Shown here in pieces: positions 37,306-46,760 of a stretch of 64,000 bases of DNA (positions within the stretch are counted from its first letter, which is position 1; each line of letters starts with the position of its first letter). Position numbers and translations under genes: made by a program. Below the pieces are notes generated by a model. That model worked only from the letters and a program-made list of their open reading frames with translations. It had not been told where the DNA came from and did no database searches. The stretch lies in contig CM066730.1 in the NCBI GenBank assembly GCA_033961575.1, positions 135,993,523 to 136,057,522 of the forward strand, given 5' to 3'. The DNA comes from Aselliscus stoliczkanus. Its lineage: Eukaryota > Chordata > Mammalia > Chiroptera > Hipposideridae.

Positions 37306-37483
37306 CTCAAGGATTTTATCTCCAGTTTTAAGAGCGTTTGTTTTTCCTGCCGGACTGTCTTCTAAAACTTGTTTGATAAATATGCCTTTAAGCTCCTCTC
37401 CATTCTTCAGGCGTTTTATAACAGTTTGCCCACCAACAATGCTAATACCAAGAGATACATCGGGTTCTCTAAAAATCTCAACA
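37306..37483 (-). CDS. PATJ: PATJ internal exon: N-terminal two-thirds of PDZ6
   Basis: A TTTCTTTTAACAG acceptor precedes the exon and GAG|GTAAAT is the donor. After one base completing Ile, 59 codons are read, starting [20 protein letters not shown] and ending LKTGDKILE. The carboxylate-binding loop is SLGI, the PDZ equivalent of GLGF, followed by strand betaB (SIVGG). The segment [20 protein letters not shown] forms betaC, helix alphaA and betaD, and GDKILE leads into betaE. The peptide groove is completed by the next exon, which carries helix alphaB. PDZ6 of PATJ is reported to take part in tight-junction scaffolding (family knowledge). No key residue looks lost. The exon keeps phase 2 to 0, consistent with both neighbours. 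Confidence 0.96.
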
Positions 37484-37769
37484 CTGTTAAAAGAAAAAAA
37501 CAACAAAATTTACTCATGAACAAGTTAACTTCATTTCTTGGACTGTCACTGTAAGCGTTCAATTTGTACCATATCCTTGAAACTCATATTTTACATAAAT
37601 ATATTTTCTAAATATATTTTTACAAATGTTATAGAAATTGTACCCAGTTTCCAAATTATAAGATATTATCAATATTTCATGGCACATGTGAAAGTTTAAA
37701 TTCTGAAAAAGGTAGGCTTCTAAACCAATAAATATAGCCGCTGAACAATATTATATGTTAACTATAATT

Positions 37770-37976
37770 TAACACATATATAGTCATGGGATGTGGAGTA
37801 TAGTATGGGGATGGAGTCAATGGAACTGTAATACATATGTATGATATCAGGTGTGGGGGGCAGGAGAGGGGCGAAGGGGAGTCACTTTGTAAGGGTGAAA
37901 AAAAACCAACTATTGCATTGGTTTGTACATCTGTAACTAATAATAAGAATAATAATAATAATAAAGTTAAAATTTA
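37770..37976 (+). mobile_element. Bat-type L1 3' end, plus orientation
   Basis: CATGGGATGTGGAGTATAGTATGGGGATGGAGTCAATGG, GTCACTTTGTAAGGG, ACTATTGCATTGGTTTGTACATCTGTAACTAATAATAAG is the 3' terminus also present near 45000 and 59700. The A-rich tail carries AATAAT repeats. Confidence 0.75.
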
Positions 37977-37977
37977 A

Positions 37978-38087
37978 GGAGCCAGCCGAGTGGCGCGGTG
38001 GTTAAATGCTGGCTTGGGAAGCCAGCGGCCCTGGTTCAGGTTCCACATATGAGGGCCAGTGACACTGCCCTCAAAAAAAAAAAAAAA
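37978..38087 (+). mobile_element. Short-form tRNA SINE, first of a tandem pair
   Basis: GGAGCCAGCCGAGTGGCGCG through CACTGCCCTC and poly(A). The left flank GTTAAAATTTAA (about 37964-37976) is repeated only after the second copy, at about 38216. Confidence 0.92.
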
Positions 38088-38102
38088 AGTTAGGCCAACT
38101 TT

Positions 38103-38210
38103 AGGGCCAGCCGAGTGGCGCGGTGGTTGAGCGCTGGCTTGGGAGACCAGCGGCCTGGGTTCGGGTTCCATATATGAGGGCCAGTGGCATTGCCTTCAAA
38201 AAAAAAAAGG
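38103..38210 (+). mobile_element. Short-form tRNA SINE, second of a tandem pair
   Basis: GGGCCAGCCGAGTGGCGCGG through CATTGCCTTC and an A-rich tail. It is separated from the first copy by GTTAGGCCAACTTTA and shares its outer target-site flanks. Confidence 0.92.
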
Positions 38211-38562
38211 GAAAAAGTTAAAATTTAAAAATAAATAAATAAATAGACACAACTCTGAATATTGAGAGATTTAGCAAGGGCTTAATGGTCCTATCTCCTA
38301 CTACAACATGTTTTCTGTGATTAGTACTTTTCATCTACATCAAACAACAGATTAAGGAAATAACAAATGGGTGAAATATCAAGAATGTCACATATATAAT
38401 TTTTGCAAAAAGCACAGACTTTCAGTATCAATTTGCCACTGAGAGGCTCACTGTCCACAGTTTTTCACAGCCAGCAGGTTTAACCTGTGGTTCTTTAGGT
38501 GCAGGACAGATTTTTATCTGCTAAGGCCGGACAATTTCTTTTGCTCATACCTCCATGTCATT

Positions 38563-38720
38563 GTCTTTCTTTTATTTATTTATTTTTTTAGCTGAGCCAT
38601 CCTGCCACCTGATGGCAGCTCAGTGGCAAGTCAGCTCGGGCTGGCATCGAACCGCCATTGTTCAGAGCTCATCTCGCACTCTTGAGCGAGCTCTTAACCA
38701 ACTGAGCCACTCAGCTGGCC
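38563..38720 (-). mobile_element. Ves-like tRNA SINE, minus orientation
   Basis: GCTGAGCCATCCTGCCACCTG, GGCATCGAACCGCCATTG and AACCAACTGAGCCACTCAGC form the reversed head. CTCCATGTCATT at 38551-38562 and 38721-38732 is a perfect 12-bp duplication. Confidence 0.9.
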
Positions 38721-39496
38721 CTCCATGTCATTTTTTAAAAGTGTGAAATAAAACTTGCCCCTCAAAATATTATTAATTTTTCCCGAAGTACACAGACGTG
38801 GCCAATAATTACTTTAAATTAAAAAGTCACTCAGAAAACAGCTCCTAAGAATTAAGACAAAACTCACAAGCGCAAGAAAAAAACAGACGTTTGGTGGGGT
38901 CGGTGGAATTAATAATGCATGAAGAATAAAGACAGCGGCTAAAGAAAGACTTTTATTTATATACTTTTATTATTACTTTAATAAAGTACAGCCCTGATGA
39001 CTACACAAAATTAATTGAGTATCCAAGGGAAGATGGGCCCAACACATTGTGTTAGCTCAAGCAAGGCACAAACTTGGACCAACACAGGGTTAAGGAGGGT
39101 GGAGATCAACTGATATAGGATAGCAGCCTCAACTACTATTGCTGCTTATAAATAAAGAAATTTGACTGCATGCAAGGCAGCCCTACCTGCGCTGCTTAGT
39201 GATGCAGTGATAAACTGGAGTTAGGCCATCAGTTACTATCATCAAAGGACATTTATTTGTAAATTGCTTTCTCTAAAAGAGTATGATAAAGATTTTCCTA
39301 ATATGGATTATAATCATTTTGCCTGGCTAAAAACTTCCAGGTAGATAAGACAAAATGAAACTAAAATTTAGGCCAGCCTACATGTGAATCACAGCAATTT
39401 CCCAATAGTTAGAGAATGAATGGAACTATTAAGTTAAAGAAAAAAGCTACTGATTGTGTTTTCCTATTAAAAAAGCCAAAAGTGTAAGCAACATAC

Positions 39497-39568
39497 ATTC
39501 TTGGTGGACCCCAATGGCTGAAATTTGGAGTTTCTTCTCCTTCACCTTCTTCTCTCTCAGGTAATTCG
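39497..39568 (-). CDS. PATJ: PATJ internal exon: [12 protein letters not shown] segment before PDZ6 (23 full codons)
   Basis: This small 72-base exon sits behind a strong pyrimidine tract (CTTCTTCCTCAG) and is followed by GTATGT. It starts in phase 2 with the last base of a codon, and reads [20 protein letters not shown] then PPR. It ends with AT, which joins the T of the next exon to give Ile. The [12 protein letters not shown] string is shared by PATJ and MPDZ. The following [11 protein letters not shown] and the PDZ sequence in the next exon identify PATJ. It forms the entry to PDZ6: the next exon begins VEIFREP, the first beta strand of the domain. The exon length is divisible by three, so it could be skipped without a frame shift. 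Confidence 0.94.
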
Positions 39569-40221
39569 CTGAGGAAGAAGAAAAGAAAAAAATTATATAT
39601 TGTATATGTATACACACAACTTATAATTAACACTTGTTAATTAAAGGTTCTTGGAAAGTTTTGAAATTGTACAAATTGTACAATCTATACATAGTTAAAT
39701 AGTGCTTGATTTGTAAGCTTTTAAAACGTGTACATCAATAGTCAAATGTCCACATAAAGCAAAAATATATTGCTTTGACAAAGTTTGACTCAACAAATAT
39801 CCACCCAGCACCAGAAAATCATAGAATTACCATAAACATTTTTATTGGTGAAACTCTATATGCTACTTTCAAATAACATGTTTGATTTGTACAATTTCAC
39901 ATTTGTTTCTTTATCAATATATAAAAATGTTATAAAATATATGCCTTCAAACTTGATATTGATTGACCAGCTAAGAGAACAGTCCAGTATAAACCAACAT
40001 AAATGGCTCAACAATCAGTAAACATGATCCCTCTTTCTAGATTTTTCTGTCACTCTAACCCAAATAATTCCTGTCATTTGGATCCCATGATCCAAATCCA
40101 GTTTGACTCTCCCACCTAATTCCACCATACTCATACCCATGAATTTATGTTAGTATGGAATTGCTGAACCGGGTAACATAAAATGCTGAATTACAGAGAA
40201 GTAACAAAAATACTGTTATTT

Positions 40222-40711
40222 GGGGCTGGCCGAGTGGCTCAGTTGGTTAAGAGTTGGCTTAGACTGCATGCTTTGAGCAACGGGGCTGCTGGTTCGATTC
40301 CCACATGGGCCAGTGAATGCTGTGTCCTAGCTGAGCTGTCACTGAGCTGCCCACAGGTGGCAGGATGGCTCAGCTGGTGCAACAACAAGATTGCCTGTTT
40401 AACAGTGGGCTCCACCCACCCGCAACTAAAGATTGACCTCGGCACCTTGAGCTGAGCTGCCGCTCGGATGGCTCAGAGGATAGGGAGTGCACTCTTAACA
40501 ACAAGGCTGCTGGTTGAACTTCCACATGGGATGGTGGCTATGCCCACCTGCAACTAAGATTGAACACAGCACCTTGAGCTTAGAGGCCACAAGCTACCGT
40601 CGGGAAGGCCAGATGGCGACTGGCACCCTCCACGACTGAAGATTGAAAAACAACAACTTGGCTGGTCCACTCCCCCAATTCCCCAATAAAATCTTTGGGA
40701 AAAAAAAAAAG
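40222..40711 (+). mobile_element. Composite long SINE with repeated tRNA-like modules
   Basis: The head GGGGCTGGCCGAGTGGCTCAG has a canonical B box (GGTTCGATTCCC). Two further modules follow, CAGGATGGCTCAGCTGG and CGGATGGCTCAGAGGA, each with remnants of a tRNA-like segment and CAACTAAAGATTGA linkers. The tail is CCCCAATAAAATCTTT plus poly(A). Imperfect 11-bp duplications TACTGTTATTT and TAGTGCTATTT flank it. It resembles the Rhin-1 type SINE of horseshoe-bat relatives, as I remember that family. Confidence 0.88.
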
Positions 40712-41031
40712 TAGTGCTATTTAATAGGGTAGAGATACTACCATATATTACCTGAAAAAGGAGACAGGAGTTCTGAGCTCCAGTCTGACCTGTACCACGA
40801 AATAGGTTGTGTGGCTTTGGACCACCAAATGAAATATGTGTGATATTGTAAATTGTGTTACTCTAAATAAAAATGTAGGCACTACCTCTTTCATTTTCAC
40901 AAAAACCCTGTGAAGTAAGCACAGCAGGTCATACTATTATATTTTCCACAGGAGGAACTAAGGCTCAGACAAGGGGCAAGCATTCAATGTAACCTCTTCA
41001 CAATATGCAGATCTTTCTTGGGGCATTGTTT

Positions 41032-41146
41032 CTTTTTTTTTTTTTTTTTTTTGAGGGCAGTGTCACTGGCCCTCATATGTGGGACCCGAACCGGGGCCGC
41101 TGGCTTCCCAAGCCAGCACTTAACCACCGCGCCACCCGGCCGGCCC
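41032..41146 (-). mobile_element. Short-form tRNA SINE, minus orientation
   Basis: Poly(T), GAGGGCAGTGTCACTGGCCC and the head ending CCACCCGGCCGGCCC. The 16-bp duplications TCTTGGGGCATTGTTT and TCTTGGAGCATTGTTT (41016-41031 and 41147-41162) differ at one base. Confidence 0.94.
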
Positions 41147-42399
41147 TCTTGGAGCATTGTTTTAATGCTCCATTATTCTCTGAAGTCTCAAATAAGTCCT
41201 GTAAAATGTAGCAAATATTCATCTACTTGCCTCTCCACAGACTTTCTATGATATAATTAAGACCGAGTGAAAAGGAGAACACTGAAAGGATCTAGACATT
41301 CCAAAAATTAGCTAAGAAATTGGGATCATTCGGGATCCATTAAGATCTCACCCACTACCAGATGGCCTTCTTGCCTTAGCCAGCCTATTTTTTATGATTA
41401 AAAGCATCACAGCATTCCGGGGAAAATAGCTTGGCAGATATGTGCTGGTTACTCATTTAATGTCCTCGTTGCCATTCTCCCTTACCAACAGAACTCCTCT
41501 TTTATTCCAGGTGGCAATATGCCCAGCTCTAAAAAAATACATTTTCTGGACTTCCTTTCAGTTAATGATAGCTGTGTGCCATAGTTCTGATCAGTGATAT
41601 GGAAGCAAAAAGTCCCTGGATGAGATTTCCAGGAAAACTCATTAAATGGAGGGAGAATCATTTGGCAGGGGCCTTTTGCTCTATGCCCTTCCCCTTCTTC
41701 CTTGCCTAGTAGGCAGAGATGCTATTGGTGGTAAGCATCCATCCTAAAATTATAAAGAACCAATGAGGACTAACGTAATATATTAAAGACAGCAGAGCAA
41801 AAAGAAAGAATGCATTTAATCCTAACAGACCACCTTCTTTCGGGACTCTTTACATGAAAAAATTTAACCTTTTTATTTAAACCACACTAAATGGGCGGGG
41901 GAGGGCTCTGAATGCAGTCCCTAAGTGATACACCCAGGATTCCACCAATTCAGGTGTTCACTTTATCATATCACACTGTTAGTCTTTGCACGTGTATATA
42001 TACTTGTATGTTCATTGGATAGTTGTAATCGTAGTATAAACTCTCATATTTTGTAATAGTAACAAGGATTAAATAAGACAGGCGTTTAACAGAGTTCAAC
42101 CAATATTCATTTCCTTTGCAATTTTTTCACTTTTTGTATCACAGTTTCCCCCACATGTTATCATATCGCCATTTTTTATTTAATAGCATCTTAATAGTCT
42201 GTGGTGGTAATCAATGTAATTTATCTGCTATACTAAATATGATGCATTTAGATTATATCCTGTTTCCTGGAATATGGACGTGCAAGAAACATCTTCAAGC
42301 TGTGTTTTATTTTAGAATTCCCTTTTAAATAAATATTAAAGATTGAAAACTAAAAACCAAACACTGAAACTTTCCTTCATTCCATTTTCAGCTTTCTTG

Positions 42400-43230
42400 T
42401 ATCCCAAGTCATTACAGGTATGATAAGAAACAAATATTTGGTGTTTTTCCTGGTTCCTAACACAGAGCTTCTAAAACCCTTGGAATTCCCTGAGTGATAG
42501 GGGTGATAAGAGCAGCTTCTGTTAGTAAAAACAAGCTCCTTTCAACCATACCCAAGTTTATGCTAATAAGGTGACTTTTCTAGGCCCCTCCACCGCTTGA
42601 GAGCAGGGGACTGCTGCCAGAGAAACAAGCAGGTGATTGGAGTTAGAACTTTCAACTCCATCCTCAGCCCCACCTCTGGCAATAGGAGAGGGGCTAGAGG
42701 CTGAGTTCATTCACTAATGGTCAATGATGTAATCAATAATGCCTGCGTAATGGAACCTCCATGAAAAAAAAACCTAAAAGCCAGGGTTCAGAGAGCCTCC
42801 ACGTTGGAGAATACATCAAGGCACTGGGAGGGTGATGGGTCCTGAGAAGAGATGCATCCCCCAAACCTCCACTTAATACCTTGCCCTCTGCCTCTCTTCC
42901 ATTTGGTAATTCCTGAGTAGTAACCTTTATGATAAACCAATATGAGGAAGTAAAGCACTTTCCTGAGTTCTGTGAGCCATCCCTGCAAACAGGAGGAAGG
43001 GGTCCTGGGAACTTCCAACTGAAAGCTGGTCGGTCAGCACAGTTGTCACCTGGCATCTGAAGTCAGCGCAGTTTTGTGGGACCGAACCCTTATTCCATGG
43101 GGTCTGCACTAACTCCAAGTAGTCAGTGTCAGAATTGAGTTGAATTGTAGGATACCCAATTAGTGTCCAAAGAATCACAGAGCTGGTTTGTTGAGTGGAG
43201 GAAAAAACTCACACATTTGGTATCAGAAGT
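42400..43230 (+). mobile_element. ERVL-type LTR with a tRNA-Leu primer-binding-like site
   Basis: The region contains TGCCTGCGTAATGGAACCTCC, CCTAAAAGCCAGGGTTCAGAGAGC, CCATTTGGTAATTCCTGAGTAG and a GATAAACC signal, in the order of a mammalian ERVL LTR. It ends near CACACA (43215). TGGTATCAGAAGT follows at 43218-43230, matching the tRNA-Leu type primer-binding site of ERVL. No gag or pol frame is visible downstream, so this is an LTR with a short internal stub, old and broken. The left border and family name are uncertain. Confidence 0.6.
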
Positions 43231-43547
43231 ACTGTGAGCAAAAAGAGTTCATAATAGGCATTAAGAATAAAACCTAGATGTGTGTTTTTATTATGGTACA
43301 TGTATGCTATCATTATGAGAATTAGATTCTTCAATTTTAAAAAACCTAAAATAGAATGAAAGCCAAGCTTTAATATATTAGTATAAGCTATTGGTTTTCT
43401 ATTAAAAAAATTAAAAACCAAAAATGTCCTAAACTGCTGGCTTTTACATACAAATTAAGGAGGGGACACTCTATTTAAAATATGGAACATTTTAGATAAA
43501 CTGTGTAAAAAAAATATTATTTTGTTGGAAGAGACTCACTGATTCAT

Positions 43548-44155
43548 TTTTCTTTTTCAATTACAGTTGACATTCAATATTATTTTATATTAGTTTCAGA
43601 TGTACAGCATAGTGGTTAGGCATTTATATAATTTATGAAGGGATCCCTCCAATAAGTCTAGTACTCACCTGGCATTATACATAATTATTACAATATTACT
43701 GACTGTATTCCCTATGCTGTATTTTACATCCCTGTGACTATTTTACAGCTACCAATTTGTACTTTCTAATCCCTTCACCTTTTTCGCCCAGCGCCCTATC
43801 CCCATTCCCATCTGGTAACCATCAGCTTGTTCTCTGTATCTATGAGTCTGTTTCTGTTTTGTTTTTTTGTTTATTTTGTTCTTTAGATTCCACATATATG
43901 TGAATCACATGGTATTTTTCTTTCTCTGTCTGACTTATTTCACTTAGCATAATACTCTCCAGTCCATCCACGTTATTGCAAATGATAAGACTTCATTCAT
44001 TTTTATGGCTGAGTGATACTCCATTATTTATATATACTACATCTTCTTTATCCAGTTATCTATCAATGGGCACTTAGGTTGCGTTTATATCTTGGCTATT
44101 GTAAATAGCACTGCAGAGAACACTGGGGTGCATATATCTTTTCGAATTTTACTGA
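43548..44155 (-). mobile_element. L1 3' end, minus orientation
   Basis: TCAATTACAGTTGACATTCAATATTATTTTATATTAG, CCACATATATGTGAATCACATGG, CTGACTTATTTCACTTAGCATAATACTC and GGCTATTGTAAATAGCACTGCAG are the reversed end of a mammalian L1. A similar copy lies at about 49690-50500. Confidence 0.85.
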
Positions 44156-44827
44156 CTTTTGCAAAGCACATTATCTTTCTTCAGGAAGTTGGTGTACAGA
44201 TATTTTCATCAGATTATCTCATACTTAAAGAAAGATAAAACTTACAAAAGCTTATCCAGACAGTGTGATTCATTTTGGAAATACAGTTACAGAAGACGAA
44301 CAACTATACAAACTAATGCGGTCACCTTACACTGATGAATGCACATGCCTTTTAATACAAAATAAAATTTAACTGAGAAAGTGAAATCTTTTTACTGCAC
44401 ATATTAAGATGAAAATTTATAAACATATTTAAAACTTTAACAAAGAATGTCTAACCTCAAATTTTATAATTTGTACTGTGATTAAACATGGTCAATAGTT
44501 CAACCTGTTAGAATCTCAAATCCTAACTGAAATTTACCTCTTATATTTAACCAGTTTCACAACCAGTTCACCGCCCCCCCAAAGTAACCATCCAATAAAA
44601 AGAACCCTTTTTATTTTAGACCTTTTTACAAATGTCCAAAGTTATCATTGTTTATAGATTTGGGAGGAAAGATGGAGTGAGTGCTTCATCAGTGAACAGG
44701 TAGACATTAATATAATAGTAAGACTTCATCATGATATACAATCTCTTTGCAAATAAAAAGTTCAATATCATAAAAAAAAAATCAGATGGCAAAAAACAAA
44801 CAAACAAACAAACAAACAAACACACTT

Positions 44828-44935
44828 GGGCCGGCCAAGTGGCGCGGTGGTTAAGCGCTGGCTTGGGACGCCAGCGGCCCCGGTTTGGGTTCCACATATG
44901 GGGGCCAGTGACATTGTCCTCAAAAAAAAAAAAAA
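44828..44935 (+). mobile_element. Short-form tRNA SINE preceded by an (AAAC)n tract
   Basis: GGGCCGGCCAAGTGGCGCGG through CATTGTCCTC and poly(A). The flank AAAATCAGATGG (about 44777-44788) is repeated at the right end (about 44934-44945). Between the left flank and the head lies CAAAAAACAAAC followed by AAAC repeats. Confidence 0.9.
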
Positions 44936-44938
44936 AAA

Positions 44939-45075
44939 TCAGATGGTTATATACAACATCAGAGGGATAGTAGATTGGGGGGCCTCATCACTTTGTGAGG
45001 GGTATAAATATCTAACTATTACATTGCTTTGTATACCTGAAACTAATAAAAAAATATATAAAATATTTTAAAAAT
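44939..45075 (+). mobile_element. Bat-type L1 3' terminus, plus orientation
   Basis: GGGGGGCCTCATCACTTTGTGAGGGGTATAAATATCTAAC, TACATTGCTTTGTATACCTGAAAC is the same terminus seen near 37900 and 59700. Confidence 0.7.
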
Positions 45076-45950
45076 CCGATGAATCCAGATTGACTTTTCC
45101 TTTTCAATATACCTTTTTCCATATAAAATTCCTACATACTAAGCCACAAGAGTGTAAACTCAGCACTCTAAAATGACGTAAGCAGGAAGAGTTCTGGTTG
45201 TGACTAAGTTTCTCGATATTTCTTTTGCCTCTTTAAATATAGATTCTATTTGGCAATTCTATTTTCTGTCACACACCAGAGGGAATATTGAGTGTTTAAA
45301 AGCAAACTAAGTAAGGTTACTTATACAGATGTAACACTAGAATTTTGAGGTTACAAAGCAAACTATTTCCTGATACCAGTACACATAAAGAATTAGACAT
45401 TCCCTTACATTAAAGTTTAGTTTGGCATAGACATGGTGCTGAGCAAAAGAAGATAGACCAAAAAGTACCTACTGTACAATTACATTTACATGAGTTGTAG
45501 AAGAAGAAAAACAATTTACAGTGTCAGAAGTCGCATTAGTAGTTACCTGGGGCAAGACACTGCCAAGAGGCACGAGGAAACTTTCTGGGGTGATGGAAAT
45601 GTTCTGTATCTTGACTGGACCATTGGTAACACAAAATAAAGGAAACTGTTCCTTAAAATTTGTGCATTGCATTAATATGTAAAATTGTGTTCAAGCCATA
45701 AAGGGTAAGTTGCTTCCTTAGGTCAACTTTACTTCTCTTTTTTCCTTCTGTTCAGCCTGGATTATTAATCAAAGATCTAATTACAGACTCCAAGTCATTA
45801 GTGTAATATTCCTATGTACCTCCTGTATGATAGCACTTTGCATTTGTCTTCACCTACAGTATAGGCAATGGTTGCCAAAGAATTATACTGCAAACTTCCC
45901 CTTTTTCCTCCCAATCGAAACATTCCAGAGTCGTCCTCTCACAAATGCAC

Positions 45951-46036
45951 ATATTGGTTTGTCGGAAAAGTCATGACGTATTTTTCTATGTTTTTCATTG
46001 CAAACATGCGTCATGACTTTTCCGACGACACAATAT
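45951..46036. mobile_element. Palindromic MITE, 86 bp, 28-bp inverted arms
   Basis: The left arm (45951-45978) and right arm (46009-46036) are inverted copies; the inner 18 bases, GTCGGAAAAGTCATGACG, are perfectly complementary. The outer parts ATATTG match with a few mismatches between. A 30-base A/T-rich loop separates them. Size and structure fit a mariner-derived MITE of the MADE1 kind, though the sequence is not MADE1. If transcribed within PATJ RNA it would fold as one long hairpin. Confidence 0.8.
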
Positions 46037-46554
46037 TTCTTTTCTCCTTTATCTTCAGTCTCTTACCAATGTTCTGAATTTACATATAATGTTTGGCAGC
46101 TTATCTCAAAGGTAAACCTATTAGATATCCACCACTTATTTAGAAGTCACGAAATGCCAGACACTGTATTGGGAGCACAAAATAGAACATTAACTCATTT
46201 TTAATCCTTTGCCCTACTATGATACCCTGGGTCCTATTTTACCTCCCATATTTATAAAAAAAGCACCTGATATGTGAAACTGTTTCTTTTCATTTATATC
46301 CTATTATACCTGCAACATGATTTTTTTTTCAATTTTAAATATGTCTTTCATCTCAAGTCATCATCCTTCCAAGGCTTTAGCCTCTGACACCATGTTTTAC
46401 TTACTATGAGTTGATCCTATTTTATAACAAAAGCAAGCAAACAAACAAAAAAACTTATGATCTCCTTGACTGTTTTTAAAAAACTCAGCAACAATGAATG
46501 CTATCCTAGATACACCTCAGAGCCCATGAGTCGCTCACTGTCACCCAGAATTAC

Positions 46555-46760
46555 TGCCAGCCTTTCATTAAACATTTACTATGTTCAAAGCATTACATGA
46601 AGCCCTTTATAGTCTCTCTTATTTAATCCATAGAACTACTGCCTTTATAAGTGAGGAAATATAGAGACATGGGAAACCTTTTCAAGGTCATGTAGCTATA
46701 AATAACAGAGGAAAAGTCTGAACAGCACCCACAATGTATCTATAGTGCAGCTCTGCTATT
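46555..46760 (-). mobile_element. MIR SINE relic, minus orientation
   Basis: CTTATTTAATCCATAGAACTACTGCC, GTGAGGAAATATAGAGACATGGG, CAAGGTCATGTAGCTATAAATAACAGAGG follows the reversed MIR core. Confidence 0.65.

Larger units (their letters stand above)
37484..39496 (-). other. PATJ: PATJ intron, contents
   Basis: An L1 3' end (37770-37976), a tandem pair of short SINEs (37978-38210) and a Ves-like SINE (38563-38720). The stretch 38750-39490 shows nothing recognisable apart from AT-rich unique DNA. Confidence 0.7.

Noticed and set aside
37306..37483. MPDZ (MUPP1) instead of PATJ
   Set aside because: MPDZ shares the [12 protein letters not shown] entry, but the PDZ text ([20 protein letters not shown]) and the following linkers fit PATJ and not MPDZ as I remember them.
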